Notes under the pieces: generated by a model
The model's database searches: none
What the model saw: the letters and a program-made list of their open reading frames with translations, nothing else
Told to the model about the DNA's origin: nothing
Shown: positions 37,601-45,515 of the stretch, one piece after another
Layout: the number at the start of each line of letters is the position of its first letter
Numbering within the stretch: the stretch's first letter is position 1
Origin: Flavihumibacter petaseus NBRC 106054
GTDB lineage: Bacteria > Bacteroidota > Bacteroidia > Chitinophagales > Chitinophagaceae
DNA length: 64,000 bases
Direction of reading: 5' to 3'
Assembly (NCBI RefSeq): GCF_000974785.1
Contig: NZ_BBWV01000003.1
Coordinates: 682,001 to 746,000, forward strand
Translations under genes and position numbers: made by a program

Positions 37601-38560
37601 GCGCAGCCGGGAATGGGTATTGTCGGGCACCGTTGCACCGGCATCCTGTTGAATGGATTACGTATTGTACCACGCCCGGGAAAGTTCCAGTCCACCAACA
37701 CGGACGCTACCCACTTTACTGCCTGTAAAGGGACGATACGGATGGATGGCTGTATGTTCGAAGGGCATGGTGACGATGCTACCAACGTGCATGGCTATTA
37801 CCAGGTCGTCACCAAAAAACTGGACAGTAACCTGTACCGGATACAAATGGAAAAAGCCTGGGGAACGCATTCTATGACTTTAGATTATCCGGACACAGGT
37901 GATACCCTGGAACTGGTGTCGAAAAACAATCTCAAGACAACGGAAAAGTATATAGTGCGGCAGGTGGACACTTCCCGGGTGCAGTGGCACGCAGACATTC
38001 GACTTGACAGACCATTGCCGGACGACCATCAAAATTATTTTCTGATTGATGTGACGCGGTTACCCCGTCTAGAATTCGTCAATTCCACTGTCAACAGTCA
38101 CCTCGCCCGGGCCGTACTGGTGAAAACAAGGAATGTTCTGATTGAAAATTGCACATTCCGTGAAAGCACCGGTACTGCCATCCATATAGGAGCCGAAGGT
38201 GACTGGCGGGAGGGACCGGGTTCTTCCAATATTATCATTCGAAATAACCGGATATTTCGATGTGGCACTGGTGATGGGACCAATGACCAGGCTACTGCAA
38301 TAGCCATCAATGTGAAAGCATCGGATATTTCGGTGCCCGGAGTACACCAGCAGATTCGTATCGAGAACAACCTGATAGAAGGCGAACAGTCGCAGTATGG
38401 CATTTCAGTTTCAGGAGCAAAGAATGTCATGATCTGTAACAATACATTCTATGGATGCATTCATCCCTTGCAGGTAAAATATTCCTCCGGGGTTACATTT
38501 CTTAACAATAAAGAAGGCGGGACACTTTCCAAAATAATTCCGGACAAAAAATATGACTAA
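34640..38560 (+). CDS. Two-domain glycosidase: GH35-like beta-galactosidase fused to a GH110-like beta-helix
   Basis: 1306 residues from the ATG at 34640 with signal peptide (IIFFFLSVVPALALCQ); a TTG upstream at 34586 is rejected. Residues about 30-390 are a GH35 barrel: HYNRVLPAFWNSEIAKMK, RIGPWSHGEQLHGGFPEW, acid/base Glu in IQLENEY (about 202) and a likely nucleophile Glu in GMCEQGCGS (about 295). A beta-sandwich linker follows. From about 755, ASFGAIPNDDFNDRSGLQNA starts a right-handed parallel beta-helix; GDDATNVHG (about 1044) is the hallmark of GH110 alpha-1,3-galactosidases. One polypeptide could cut both alpha- and beta-galactosyl bonds. Fusion is continuous in the DNA, with no stop or shift at the junction. 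Confidence 0.85.
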   Translation: MKIIFFFLSVVPALALCQEQQCTIDLRRVNEPAKPAVINMTGKDPSGQTLSVNSSYFERDGKPWMPLMGELHYNRVLPAFWNSEIAKMKSGGLSVVATYVFWNEHEQHPGTWDWRGNRDLRQFLETCQSNGMYVWLRIGPWSHGEQLHGGFPEWIEQMKGKRTNDPAYLEAASKLFKQIGSVTAGMYFKDGGPVIGIQLENEYASGKQGHISTLKKMAQAAGIEPVYWSVTANTVFDDEAMEVIPLQGAYPYRGWEAGGGKATKDFLYGNDQWIMDDALGKVFYDVHKFPKGMCEQGCGSQMTFANRFVVDPHIVEAHLQNQVGRGMNLVGYYMFHGGTQTPGLKEPGLPESYDFQAPIGEYNELRPSYRYLRILHQFINDFGSDLAQMQVVEPEYPVKDPLDTIQLRYCTRVKDNSGFVFLNNAQVRVDMPDKKVHLQVKLPGETIDFPSFWLKGKTSPVLPFNLSVNGVRIKYVTAQLMCRVANGSDTLLFFQRLPGTEPIAAFDAATLKSIDQPAKFFKQKNGVTAISVGQRKSISVTAGNGSRVIMIFLSRQEAENAVKIQAGEKEAMIISTADVNFDDGQIRLSQLGKPSFQFTIYPSGIKYFSPTAITSKGTISDVVVIKGEAVKLPVQLKESPSGMMELIVPENIPAALEDVKVNIDYLGGAAKLLNDKGVVVGDHLFNGTTWVVGINKFLGKGNLRIATEPWNDNITGVAPAIVQRVKAAKPGVVKVTIVPEYKVQVDIIPDSLPAAVSAASFGAIPNDDFNDRSGLQNAVDYCRKNRIRRLLIPPGTYKISDGRAIQLMQDVMSHKMGRNSQDIIYTPYYDYVRGIRFDRINDLEVIADGAVFMVEGWMEPVSLENCKGVTIRGLTIDYATPPHSEGLVTGATEMYFDIRFNDAFFVKDSLVMNRIMFWDKTRNRLAGETIYFPDSSRMIGTDLLRVWAKHPPGITGMMALVNHTFHFRPAVLLLESSATTLDRVTIHAQPGMGIVGHRCTGILLNGLRIVPRPGKFQSTNTDATHFTACKGTIRMDGCMFEGHGDDATNVHGYYQVVTKKLDSNLYRIQMEKAWGTHSMTLDYPDTGDTLELVSKNNLKTTEKYIVRQVDTSRVQWHADIRLDRPLPDDHQNYFLIDVTRLPRLEFVNSTVNSHLARAVLVKTRNVLIENCTFRESTGTAIHIGAEGDWREGPGSSNIIIRNNRIFRCGTGDGTNDQATAIAINVKASDISVPGVHQQIRIENNLIEGEQSQYGISVSGAKNVMICNNTFYGCIHPLQVKYSSGVTFLNNKEGGTLSKIIPDKKYD

Positions 38561-40376
38561 AGCAAGGCTTGAAATTAATATAATGCGGTTGCTGGCACTG
38601 TTAATATTGATGCTGCCGGTATTTACCATGGCACAGGAAGTGGTCAGGGCAGATGCATTTGGGGTTCGATCCAACAGCTTCGAAAATGCAAGCGGCGCGA
38701 TCAGGAAAGCAATTGATTTTTGCAGGGGTAAATCAAATGCGACACTGTTGTTGCCGGGAGGGAGAATAGATGTGTGGCCGGAAGGATCCGTTCGGAAAGA
38801 GCTCTATATCTCGAATGCTACCGAGAACGATACTTTATCGAAGGAGAAGAATATTGCCTTTGACCTGGCGGATATGCATGACCTGACCATCGATGGGAAC
38901 AACACCCTCGTGGTGCTGCATGGTAAGATGGTATCCTTTGTACTGACGGGTTGCCGGAATGTGCAGCTTAAGAATATCCGTTTCGATTATGAACGGCCTA
39001 CGATGTCGGAAATGACGCTGGTAAAGGTTTCACCCAACGCAATTGAGGCAGCAATCCATCCTGATACCTGGTTTTACATCGATGAAAGCCAGCGCATCAA
39101 CTGGTACGGCGAGGGATGGAAAAGCAGGTCCTATCATACTATCCTGCTGGATACCGGTAGCGGCAGGATGCACTACAGCAGCTTTCAGCCGTTCGCAGGA
39201 AGCCGCGCGGTGAGGAGTGGCCCCCTCGCAGTACGGTTTGAGGGTGATTTTTCCCGCGGAAATTTTGCAGCCGGAAATGTGCTGACGACCCGCGATCCAT
39301 ACAGAGACAATGTTGGCGCATTTATCAACAGGTGCGCTAATGTCCGCCTGGAGGGTATCACCATGAATTATATGCATGGATTAGGGATTGTCTCGCAATT
39401 TTCAGAAGATATTTCGTTGGTGAAAGTGCGTGTGGCGCCACCTGAAGGATCTGGTCGTGTAATCAGCGCTTTCGCGGATTGTTTTCATTTTTCCGGATGC
39501 AGGGGACGTATCCTGCTGGACAGTTGCCTCACCTCCGGCTCACACGATGACCCGGTTAATGTACATGGCACCCATCTGAAGATCATTTCAATTAGCAAGG
39601 GTAACGAGGTGACTGTTCGGTTCATGCATCATCAGACCTATGGCTTCGAAGCATATTTTGCGGGGGATAGTATTGCGCTGACAGATCCGGCGACCCTACT
39701 GGCTAAAGGCTTTGCTGTGGTGAAAACCGCTAAACTGGTCAATCGCCGCGAAATGGTTTTGACGCTGGATAAAGACCTCGCCGGAATGATGGTTGGCGAT
39801 TGCCTGGAAAATCTCACGTGGACACCGGAACTGACTGTAAGGAATTCCCGTTTCGAAAAAACAAATACCCGCGGCCTGCTGGTTACCACCCGTAGAAAGG
39901 TAGTGATAGAAAATAATGTCTTTTACCGGACAGGAATGCATGCCATCCTTATTGCTGATGATGCCAGCAGCTGGTATGAATCGGGACCGGTGCAGGATGT
40001 AATCATCCGCAACAACCTTTTTGAAGGATGTGGTTATAATTCTGATCCGCAGCACACAGTTATCGCCATTTCCCCTGAAAATCATAAGCTGGTAGCAGAC
40101 CGGTTTGTTCACCGCAATATCACCATAACGGGCAACCGGTTCAATTTGGTTGATGTCAGTGTCATCACCGCCAGGAGTGTTGACGGGTTGCAATTCACCG
40201 GTAATATTATTTCCGGAGATGGGAACACGACAGGAAAGCCATCGTTCAGCCTGACGGCCTGTAAAAAAGTTGAAATCATTGGCAATGATTTCAGGGTAGG
40301 GTGGCGCCCGGAAATTCAGCTCGAAAATATGAAGGCGGATCAGTTGAAAGCTGATCTGCAGGTGGTGAAGAAGTAA
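38553..40376 (+). CDS. GH110-family alpha-1,3-galactosidase-like beta-helix protein
   Basis: 607 residues. The ATG at 38553 overlaps the stop of the upstream gene, suggesting coupling; an internal ATG at 38583 gives a tighter signal peptide (LLALLILMLPVFTMAQE) and is also possible. GH110 features: ADAFGVRSNSFENASGAI at the helix start, SGSHDDPVNVHGTHLK (about residue 330) with the catalytic Asp pair, and TYGFEAYFAGDSI. It is a sister of the C-terminal half of the preceding fusion. Enzymes of this family remove terminal alpha-1,3-galactose, as in blood-group B or carrageenan-type chains; substrate here is not proven. Confidence 0.85.
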   Translation: MTKARLEINIMRLLALLILMLPVFTMAQEVVRADAFGVRSNSFENASGAIRKAIDFCRGKSNATLLLPGGRIDVWPEGSVRKELYISNATENDTLSKEKNIAFDLADMHDLTIDGNNTLVVLHGKMVSFVLTGCRNVQLKNIRFDYERPTMSEMTLVKVSPNAIEAAIHPDTWFYIDESQRINWYGEGWKSRSYHTILLDTGSGRMHYSSFQPFAGSRAVRSGPLAVRFEGDFSRGNFAAGNVLTTRDPYRDNVGAFINRCANVRLEGITMNYMHGLGIVSQFSEDISLVKVRVAPPEGSGRVISAFADCFHFSGCRGRILLDSCLTSGSHDDPVNVHGTHLKIISISKGNEVTVRFMHHQTYGFEAYFAGDSIALTDPATLLAKGFAVVKTAKLVNRREMVLTLDKDLAGMMVGDCLENLTWTPELTVRNSRFEKTNTRGLLVTTRRKVVIENNVFYRTGMHAILIADDASSWYESGPVQDVIIRNNLFEGCGYNSDPQHTVIAISPENHKLVADRFVHRNITITGNRFNLVDVSVITARSVDGLQFTGNIISGDGNTTGKPSFSLTACKKVEIIGNDFRVGWRPEIQLENMKADQLKADLQVVKK

Positions 40377-40377
40377 A

Positions 40378-40514
40378 GTTTAGCTGTTTAATAGTTTGTA
40401 AGTTTAGTTGTTGGGCTCCGGGTCGCAGGTATTATAAGCTGGTGCCTGCTGTCCGCAGATTACTTGCACTGACGAACGCAACTGCTAAACTTATAAACAA
40501 TTAAACTCTTAAAC
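40378..40514. repeat. Inverted pair of GTTTAG-type repeats
   Basis: Segment 40378-40413 (GTTTAGCTGTTTAATAG start) and segment 40489-40514 are imperfect inverted copies, with about 75 bases of unrelated sequence between. Same family as 10591-10628 and 24178-24205. Confidence 0.55.
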
Positions 40515-40518
40515 AAAA

Positions 40519-40544
40519 AAGCCGTCTGCTCATGCAGACGGCTT
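40519..40544 (-). terminator. Terminator of the coiled-coil protein gene
   Basis: AAGCCGTCTGC (40519-40529) and GCAGACGGCTT (40534-40544) form a perfect 11-bp stem with TTTTTT following on the minus strand, 22 bases after the stop. Confidence 0.85.
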
Positions 40545-40565
40545 GTAATATACTTTCGCATCAGA

Positions 40566-41540
40566 TTATCCAAACAGGCCACCTTTTTTCAGTTCACGTG
40601 TTCCTTCGCCGATCTTGAATCCATTGTGATAGATCTCGATCTTGTAGTTGCCTTTCTGGAATTTATCACCTTGTTTCAGGGCAAATTCAACAGCGGTTTT
40701 CTTGGCAGTTTCGATTTTTACAGGAACTTTCGCAGTGAAAGGCTTTTCACCTTCTTCGCGGGTAGTAAAGGTTCCGGAACCAAGTGCTTCCTGGGCTACA
40801 GGTTTGCCATCAGGGCCGGTTACCACAACGTACACGTCAGCAGTTCCTGCAGGAGCGATACGGTTGTCAACATCAAAAGAAACAACCAGTTTGTCAACAC
40901 GCTTGGCAGAGGTAGTTACTTTCTCTTTGCCACCGTTCTTTTCGTTGATGGGTGTTACTGCAATGTTGTAAGCATTCAGGGTTGAAGCAATGTCAACTGT
41001 TTTTTCCAGTTCCTGCTTTGCAGAAGTGGTAGTCGCCAGGTCTGAAGTCAGCTGGGTGGTCTTACCTTTTTCTGCAGTGAGGTCGGTATTCAGTTGCGTG
41101 TTTTCGGTAGTAAGGCGGGCAACTTCCTGCTCCAGGCCGGCAACTTTATCATTCAGGGTAGTGATAAGTTCTTTGGCGCGTTTCAGTTCAGCTGCAGTAG
41201 CATTCTTTTTGTTGAGGATGCTGCGGATCTCACCTTTCAGTTTGGTGATCTCGCTGTTTTTTTCAGTGAGTTTACCTTCCAGCGCGTTGTTGCTGCCGGT
41301 TACAGAATCCAGGCGGGCGAGAGATGCATCAAAGTTGCGCTGCAATTCTGTTTTCTCGTCAGTTACCTGTGCGATGGTAGCTTCTTTCTGCTGAATGGTC
41401 TGTTCGTTCTTATTGTTGTTCCACAATAAGTAACCCCAGGTACCCAGGAGGCCGGCTGCCAGAAGGGCGATGATAAGGCCTTTATAATCCTTTTTAGGTT
41501 CCTGAGAGGGGGTTGCTGAAGGATAATTTGTCGTACTCAT
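40566..41540 (-). CDS. Membrane-anchored coiled-coil protein
   Basis: 324 residues: short cytoplasmic N-terminus, one transmembrane helix (LIIALLAAGLLGTWGYLLW, about 22-40), then a long heptad-patterned coiled coil to about residue 185 (for example KLTEKNSEITKLKGEIRS), and a C-terminal beta-rich domain (about 190-318, VVVTGPDGKPVAQEALG). No family name is assigned. Similar layouts occur in Bacteroidota envelope proteins. A polar-envelope or scaffold role is only a guess. Confidence 0.7.
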   Translation of the reverse strand: MSTTNYPSATPSQEPKKDYKGLIIALLAAGLLGTWGYLLWNNNKNEQTIQQKEATIAQVTDEKTELQRNFDASLARLDSVTGSNNALEGKLTEKNSEITKLKGEIRSILNKKNATAAELKRAKELITTLNDKVAGLEQEVARLTTENTQLNTDLTAEKGKTTQLTSDLATTTSAKQELEKTVDIASTLNAYNIAVTPINEKNGGKEKVTTSAKRVDKLVVSFDVDNRIAPAGTADVYVVVTGPDGKPVAQEALGSGTFTTREEGEKPFTAKVPVKIETAKKTAVEFALKQGDKFQKGNYKIEIYHNGFKIGEGTRELKKGGLFG

Positions 41541-41749
41541 TGATATTTGTTTTTGGAATTTTAGAAATGGTTAATGTCGGGTTGTAAAAGGTTTTAGTGA
41601 TTGTGTTCATCTAGGCCTTTTCTAAAACCGTGCCAGAAATTTATATTCCACATCCAGTCAGCATTCCGGTAAAGCTGAAAATCAGGCCCACACTAATTTC
41701 TGACTTTTTTCCCATCTTTCAATTATTATTGCATCCCCAAGTAATGCAC

Positions 41750-42745
41750 ATGTCTGTAGAATCAATTTTGGACGACTGGAAGAAAAAAAAATTCAAACCG
41801 GTATACTGGTTGGAAGGGGAGGAGGAATACTATATTGATAAATTGACCCGTGAGGCGGAACAGCATTTGCTGACTGAGGCCGAAGCCGGCTTTAACCTCA
41901 CCGTTTTTTATGGGCGGGAAGCAAACTGGACTGATGTGGTGAATGCCTGCATGCGCTATCCCATGTTTTCGGAAAGGCAGGTGGTGGTATTGAAAGAAGC
42001 GCAGCAGATGAAAGACCTGGACAAGCTGGAAGGCTATATTGCCAAACCGCTGTCGTCTACCGTGCTGGTAGTGGCCCATAAAGAGAAGAAAGTTGACGGC
42101 CGCAGCAAGCTTGCCAAAATCCTGAAAGATAAAACTGAACTGCTCCAGACCAAAAAGATGTATGACAACCAGCTGCCGGGCTGGACGGAAAAACTGGTAG
42201 AATCCAAAGGATACCAGATCCAGCCGAAGGCGCTTGCCCTGCTGGTAGATCATATCGGGAATGACCTTAGCCGGATCGACAATGAGATCGATAAGCTGCT
42301 GGTGAACCTGGGCAACCGGAAAGGCATAACCGAAGATGACATTGAGCAGTTTGTTGGTGTCAGTAAGGAATTTAATGTTTTTGAGCTGCAGGATGCCCTC
42401 GCTAAAAAAGACTATCCTAAGGCTATCAGGATCATCCGCTATTTTGAAGGAAACCCGAAGGCCGGCCCGATCCAGATGGTGCTGCCGGCACTATACAATT
42501 TCTTCAGCAAGGTTTTCCAGGTGTTTGGTGTTCCGGCAAGGGATGAAAAATCAGTTGCTGCTGCACTCGGCGTTTCGCCATTCTTTGTAAAAGACTATTT
42601 GGCGGCAGCGACGCGGTATGATTATGAGGGCGTGGAAAAGGTGCTGTTGTTGCTGCATCAGTACAACCTGAAATCGGTGGGAGTGGATTCCGCACCGGCA
42701 ACGGATGCACAGCTGATGCGGGAGATGGTGGGGAAGATGATGTAA
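41750..42745 (+). CDS. holA: DNA polymerase III subunit delta
   Basis: 331 residues from the ATG at 41750 (MSVESILDDWKKKKF); upstream in-frame starts at 41630 and 41744 add sequence without features. Family traits: KPVYWLEGEEEYYIDKLT at the N-terminus, SERQVVVLKEAQQM, SSTVLVVAHKEKK, and the domain III signal GNDLSRIDNEIDKLL. HolA opens the beta clamp as part of the clamp loader. A TATTATTG box about 20 bases upstream may be the -7 element. Confidence 0.88.
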   Translation: MSVESILDDWKKKKFKPVYWLEGEEEYYIDKLTREAEQHLLTEAEAGFNLTVFYGREANWTDVVNACMRYPMFSERQVVVLKEAQQMKDLDKLEGYIAKPLSSTVLVVAHKEKKVDGRSKLAKILKDKTELLQTKKMYDNQLPGWTEKLVESKGYQIQPKALALLVDHIGNDLSRIDNEIDKLLVNLGNRKGITEDDIEQFVGVSKEFNVFELQDALAKKDYPKAIRIIRYFEGNPKAGPIQMVLPALYNFFSKVFQVFGVPARDEKSVAAALGVSPFFVKDYLAAATRYDYEGVEKVLLLLHQYNLKSVGVDSAPATDAQLMREMVGKMM

Positions 42746-42864
42746 TACAGGAGGGTTTGAGGTTTGAAGTTTGAGGTTTGAAGTTTGGCATTGCCTGCCG
42801 ACATAGTCAGCCGTAGCGATAGCGAAGGCTGAAGCTTTTAGGACAAGACAGTCAGCGATTTTTC

Positions 42865-42903
42865 CCTTGCTTTAAAGTTGCCTTAACCTTGCTTTAAAGT
42901 TGC
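42865..42903. repeat. Direct repeat of 17 bp, period 22 bp
   Basis: CCTTGCTTTAAAGTTGC at 42865-42881 and 42887-42903, identical. Part of the tail recurs in inverted form at 42941-42950. Confidence 0.75.
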
Positions 42904-42917
42904 TTCTTCCCTATGAG

Positions 42918-42940
42918 AACCTTGCTTCTGAAGCAAGGTT
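42918..42940. repeat. 23-bp palindrome with single-base centre
   Basis: 11-bp arms AACCTTGCTTC and GAAGCAAGGTT around T42929. Like the palindromes at 8227 and 8248 it has a one-base centre, which suits protein binding better than an RNA hairpin. Confidence 0.7.
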
Positions 42941-43000
42941 AAAGCAAGGATTAAGTTACTATTAGACTAGTTTTAAGCTGATTTACAGGGAGTTGCAGTG

Positions 43001-43951
43001 TCAAAGGTGGCGGAGTGCCAGCCGGGCATTGTCGCGGTCGTGCGCGAGTTGCGCCTGGAGTGCGGGGAGACCGTCGAATTTTTGTTCCGCGCGCAGCCAC
43101 TGGTGGAAAGTGATCTGCAGGTATTCGCCGTAGATATCTTCATTAAAGTCCAGGATATTGACTTCAATGGTACGGTTCAACCCGTCGACCGTGGGCCTCA
43201 CCCCTATATTCATCATTCCCTTAAGCTGTGTTTTCAGGCCGGTGCTGGGATCGATCCTTTCTACGGTAACGGCATAGACACCGTTGGCGGGGATTAGTTT
43301 TTCGTTGTCCGTCAGCTGGAGATTGGCGGTGGGGAATCCGATCGTTCTTCCCAGCTGGTTGCCTTTCACCACAATCCCTTCAAAAAAATAGGGATGGCCC
43401 AGGAGGGACGTCGCCAGCCGGATATCCCCTTCCAGGAGGGCGGTCCGGATCCGGGTGGAACTGATGGTGGCAGTCTCCAGCAGTTTGGCCGGGATCTCAA
43501 CCAGTGAAAAAAGGCCGGAGGCGGCGTATTGCTCCAGCAACTGGAAGTCGCCACCGCGATTTCTGCCAAACCGGTGATCATAACCGATGATCAGGGTATG
43601 GGGGGTAAAACGTTTTACAAGGAAGGTTTCGACATAATCCTCGGGAGCCTGGGAAGCAAAGTCCTGGGTAAAAGGCACTACCACCAGGTGATCGATGCCA
43701 GCCTCACGGAGCAGGCTGATTTTTTCCGGCAGGCTGGTAAGCAGCTGAACCGATTGTGCTTCTTTACCCACGATCCGGCGGGGGTGAGGGTGGAAGGTGA
43801 TGATTACCGTTTCCCCGTTCACGGCTTCGGCAACTGCTTTCAGCTGGCCGATGATTGACCGGTGACCAAGGTGCACACCGTCGAAAGTTCCAATGGTTAC
43901 GATCGCGTTCCGGAAGGCCGGCAACTCCTGTATATTACGGTGAACCTGCAT
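43001..43951 (-). CDS. ribF: Bifunctional riboflavin kinase / FMN adenylyltransferase
   Basis: 316 residues from the ATG at 43951 (MQVHRNIQELPAF); the frame extends 69 codons further upstream, but that part crosses the promoter and the divergent purM gene and is rejected. The adenylyltransferase half shows IGTFDGVHLGHRSII and IIGYDHRFGRNRGGDF and ISSTRIRTALLEGDI; the kinase half has GRTIGFPTANLQL and NGVYAVTVE. Makes FMN and FAD. Its -7 box at 43964-43971 is back-to-back with that of purM. Confidence 0.94.
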   Translation of the reverse strand: MQVHRNIQELPAFRNAIVTIGTFDGVHLGHRSIIGQLKAVAEAVNGETVIITFHPHPRRIVGKEAQSVQLLTSLPEKISLLREAGIDHLVVVPFTQDFASQAPEDYVETFLVKRFTPHTLIIGYDHRFGRNRGGDFQLLEQYAASGLFSLVEIPAKLLETATISSTRIRTALLEGDIRLATSLLGHPYFFEGIVVKGNQLGRTIGFPTANLQLTDNEKLIPANGVYAVTVERIDPSTGLKTQLKGMMNIGVRPTVDGLNRTIEVNILDFNEDIYGEYLQITFHQWLRAEQKFDGLPALQAQLAHDRDNARLALRHL

Positions 43952-43963
43952 GCAGCGAGGGGG

Positions 43964-44001
43964 CAAAATTAGGAGAATAGGGGAATAAGTACTTAATTTT
44001 G
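43964..44001. promoter_or_regulatory. Divergent -7 boxes of ribF and purM
   Basis: TAATTTTG on the plus strand at 43994-44001 ends five bases before the purM ATG, and the same TAATTTTG on the minus strand (43971-43964) ends 13 bases before the ribF ATG. Only 22 bp separate the boxes, so the -33 regions overlap the opposite -7 boxes. Both messages would have extremely short leaders; purM may be leaderless. Confidence 0.55.
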
Positions 44002-44005
44002 CGCC

Positions 44006-45181
44006 ATGAGTTTGTATTCCCAAAGGGGTGTCAGCGCACAAAAAGAGGAAGTTCATAAAGCAACCGAAAAACTCGATCAGGGACTCTACCCGAACGCATT
44101 CTGCAAAATCTATCCGGATTTCCTTGGCGGTGACAGCAACTGGGTGAACCTCATGCACGCCGATGGTGCAGGCACCAAAAGTATTCTCGCATATTTATAT
44201 TGGAAGGAGACCGGCGATATTTCTGTCTGGAAAGGCATCGCCCAGGACGCTATCGTGATGAACATCGACGACCTGCTTTGTGTTGGAATCCATGATAACC
44301 TGCTGTTCAGCTCCACCATCGACCGCAACAAACGGCTGATCCCGGGGGAGGTACTCGAAGCGATTATTTCCGGTACGCAGGAGTTTTTTGATGAAATGAA
44401 GGGATACGGGGTCAATATTCATTACCTGGGCGGCGAAACTGCCGATGTAGGTGATGTGGTACGCACCATCGCGGTGAACGGAACGATGACCGCCCGCTGG
44501 CCGAAAAAGGATCTTGTGACGAATGACCGGATCCAGGATGGGGACGTGATTGTTGGTTTTGCCAGTGCCGGAAAAGCCCTGTATGAGCAATCCTATAACA
44601 GTGGCCTTGGCAGCAACGGGCTCACCAGTGCACGGCACGATGCATTAGATAAATATTATGCGGCGGCCTTCCCCGAATCTTTTGATACAGGCCTGGATAA
44701 TGCCGTGGTGTATATCGGACCGCACCGGATGACTGATACTGTGGAAGTGTCAGGTTTCGGTGAAATTCCGGTCGGAAAATTACTATTGTCACCCACCCGG
44801 ACCTACGCCCCTTTGCTGAAGTTATTGCTGAAAGACTTTTTCCCGGAGGTTCATGGGCTGGTACATGCCAGTGGCGGAGGACAGACCAAGTGCCTGAAAT
44901 ACCTGCCGCAACCATTCAGAATCGTGAAAGACAACCTTTTCGAACCTCCTGTTGTTTTTGATATACTGAAAGCCGCTTCAGGTTCCGACTGGCGCGAAAT
45001 GTACCAGGTATTCAATATGGGGCAGCGGCTGGAATTATTCACTTCGGCTTCCGCAGCACCGGCAATGATCGCAGCAGCAACGGAACTGGGCATAGCGGCA
45101 CAGGTTATCGGGCGGGTGGAAAAAGATGTTAAAAAAAATCTAATACTCACCGCAGCCGACAGCAGTTTGGTGACGTATTGA
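44006..45181 (+). CDS. purM: Phosphoribosylformylglycinamidine cyclo-ligase (AIR synthetase)
   Basis: 391 residues with the AIR-synthase fold signals: NLMHADGAGTKSILAYLYW, VMNIDDLLCVGIHD, HYLGGETADVGDVVR and VHASGGGQTKCLKYLP. The typical length is about 345; the extra residues are spread as insertions common to the Bacteroidota form. It closes the imidazole ring in purine synthesis (formylglycinamidine ribonucleotide to AIR). Single gene, divergent from ribF. Confidence 0.9.
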   Translation: MSLYSQRGVSAQKEEVHKATEKLDQGLYPNAFCKIYPDFLGGDSNWVNLMHADGAGTKSILAYLYWKETGDISVWKGIAQDAIVMNIDDLLCVGIHDNLLFSSTIDRNKRLIPGEVLEAIISGTQEFFDEMKGYGVNIHYLGGETADVGDVVRTIAVNGTMTARWPKKDLVTNDRIQDGDVIVGFASAGKALYEQSYNSGLGSNGLTSARHDALDKYYAAAFPESFDTGLDNAVVYIGPHRMTDTVEVSGFGEIPVGKLLLSPTRTYAPLLKLLLKDFFPEVHGLVHASGGGQTKCLKYLPQPFRIVKDNLFEPPVVFDILKAASGSDWREMYQVFNMGQRLELFTSASAAPAMIAAATELGIAAQVIGRVEKDVKKNLILTAADSSLVTY

Positions 45182-45515
45182 GTCAAGGAAAAGGGTGACC
45201 CGGGATGATCCGGAAGGGATGGGGAAATAATCGGGGAAGGTTGATAATAATGGGGAAGAATTTGGCAAGAATTTAGAAGTAATTGTATTGTATAACGGAA
45301 CGCAAATATTTATCAACAAGGCTGTATCGCATTCGGGTTAATATTTATCTGTAAAAAGCAGATAATTATCCACAGGCTCTATGATTTCTCTAACCTTGTG
45401 ATTATTTTTGCAGACAGTTCAAGACGATTTTCGCCTAACCTTAACCTACCTATCTGCAACCCCCGGCGAACCGTAAGCGTCATTCGAGCATAATTTATAA
45501 TATTAATAGACAGGC
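45182..45515. other. rpoD upstream region with DnaA-box-like sites
   Basis: No gene in 334 bases. It holds TTATCAACA (45310-45318), TTATCTGTA (45345-45353) and TTATCCACA (45366-45374, the perfect DnaA-box consensus), in an AT-rich setting. TTATCTG/CAGATAA (45345-45351, 45359-45365) also forms an inverted repeat. The rpoD -7 box follows at 45403. Confidence 0.6.
45403..45410 (+). promoter_or_regulatory. -7 box of rpoD
   Basis: TATTTTTG matches TAnnTTTG. The predicted start lies near 45416, giving a leader of about 100 bases. No clear -33 TTTG is found. Confidence 0.5.

Larger units (their letters stand above)
42746..43000. other. Intergenic repeat cluster between holA and ribF
   Basis: No gene. 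It contains a GTTTG-type repeat (42753-42788), two 17-bp direct repeats CCTTGCTTTAAAGTTGC at 42865 and 42887 (period 22 bp) and a palindrome AACCTTGCTTC/GAAGCAAGGTT at 42918-42940 with a one-base centre. Confidence 0.7.

Noticed and set aside
43952-44158. N-terminal extension of ribF
   Set aside because: Would cross the divergent promoter and the first 150 bases of purM; the IGTFDGVHLGH motif starts properly after 43951.
45182-45515. Replication origin
   Set aside because: Only three DnaA-like boxes and no dnaA, parAB or skew evidence in the window; kept as a regulatory observation only.
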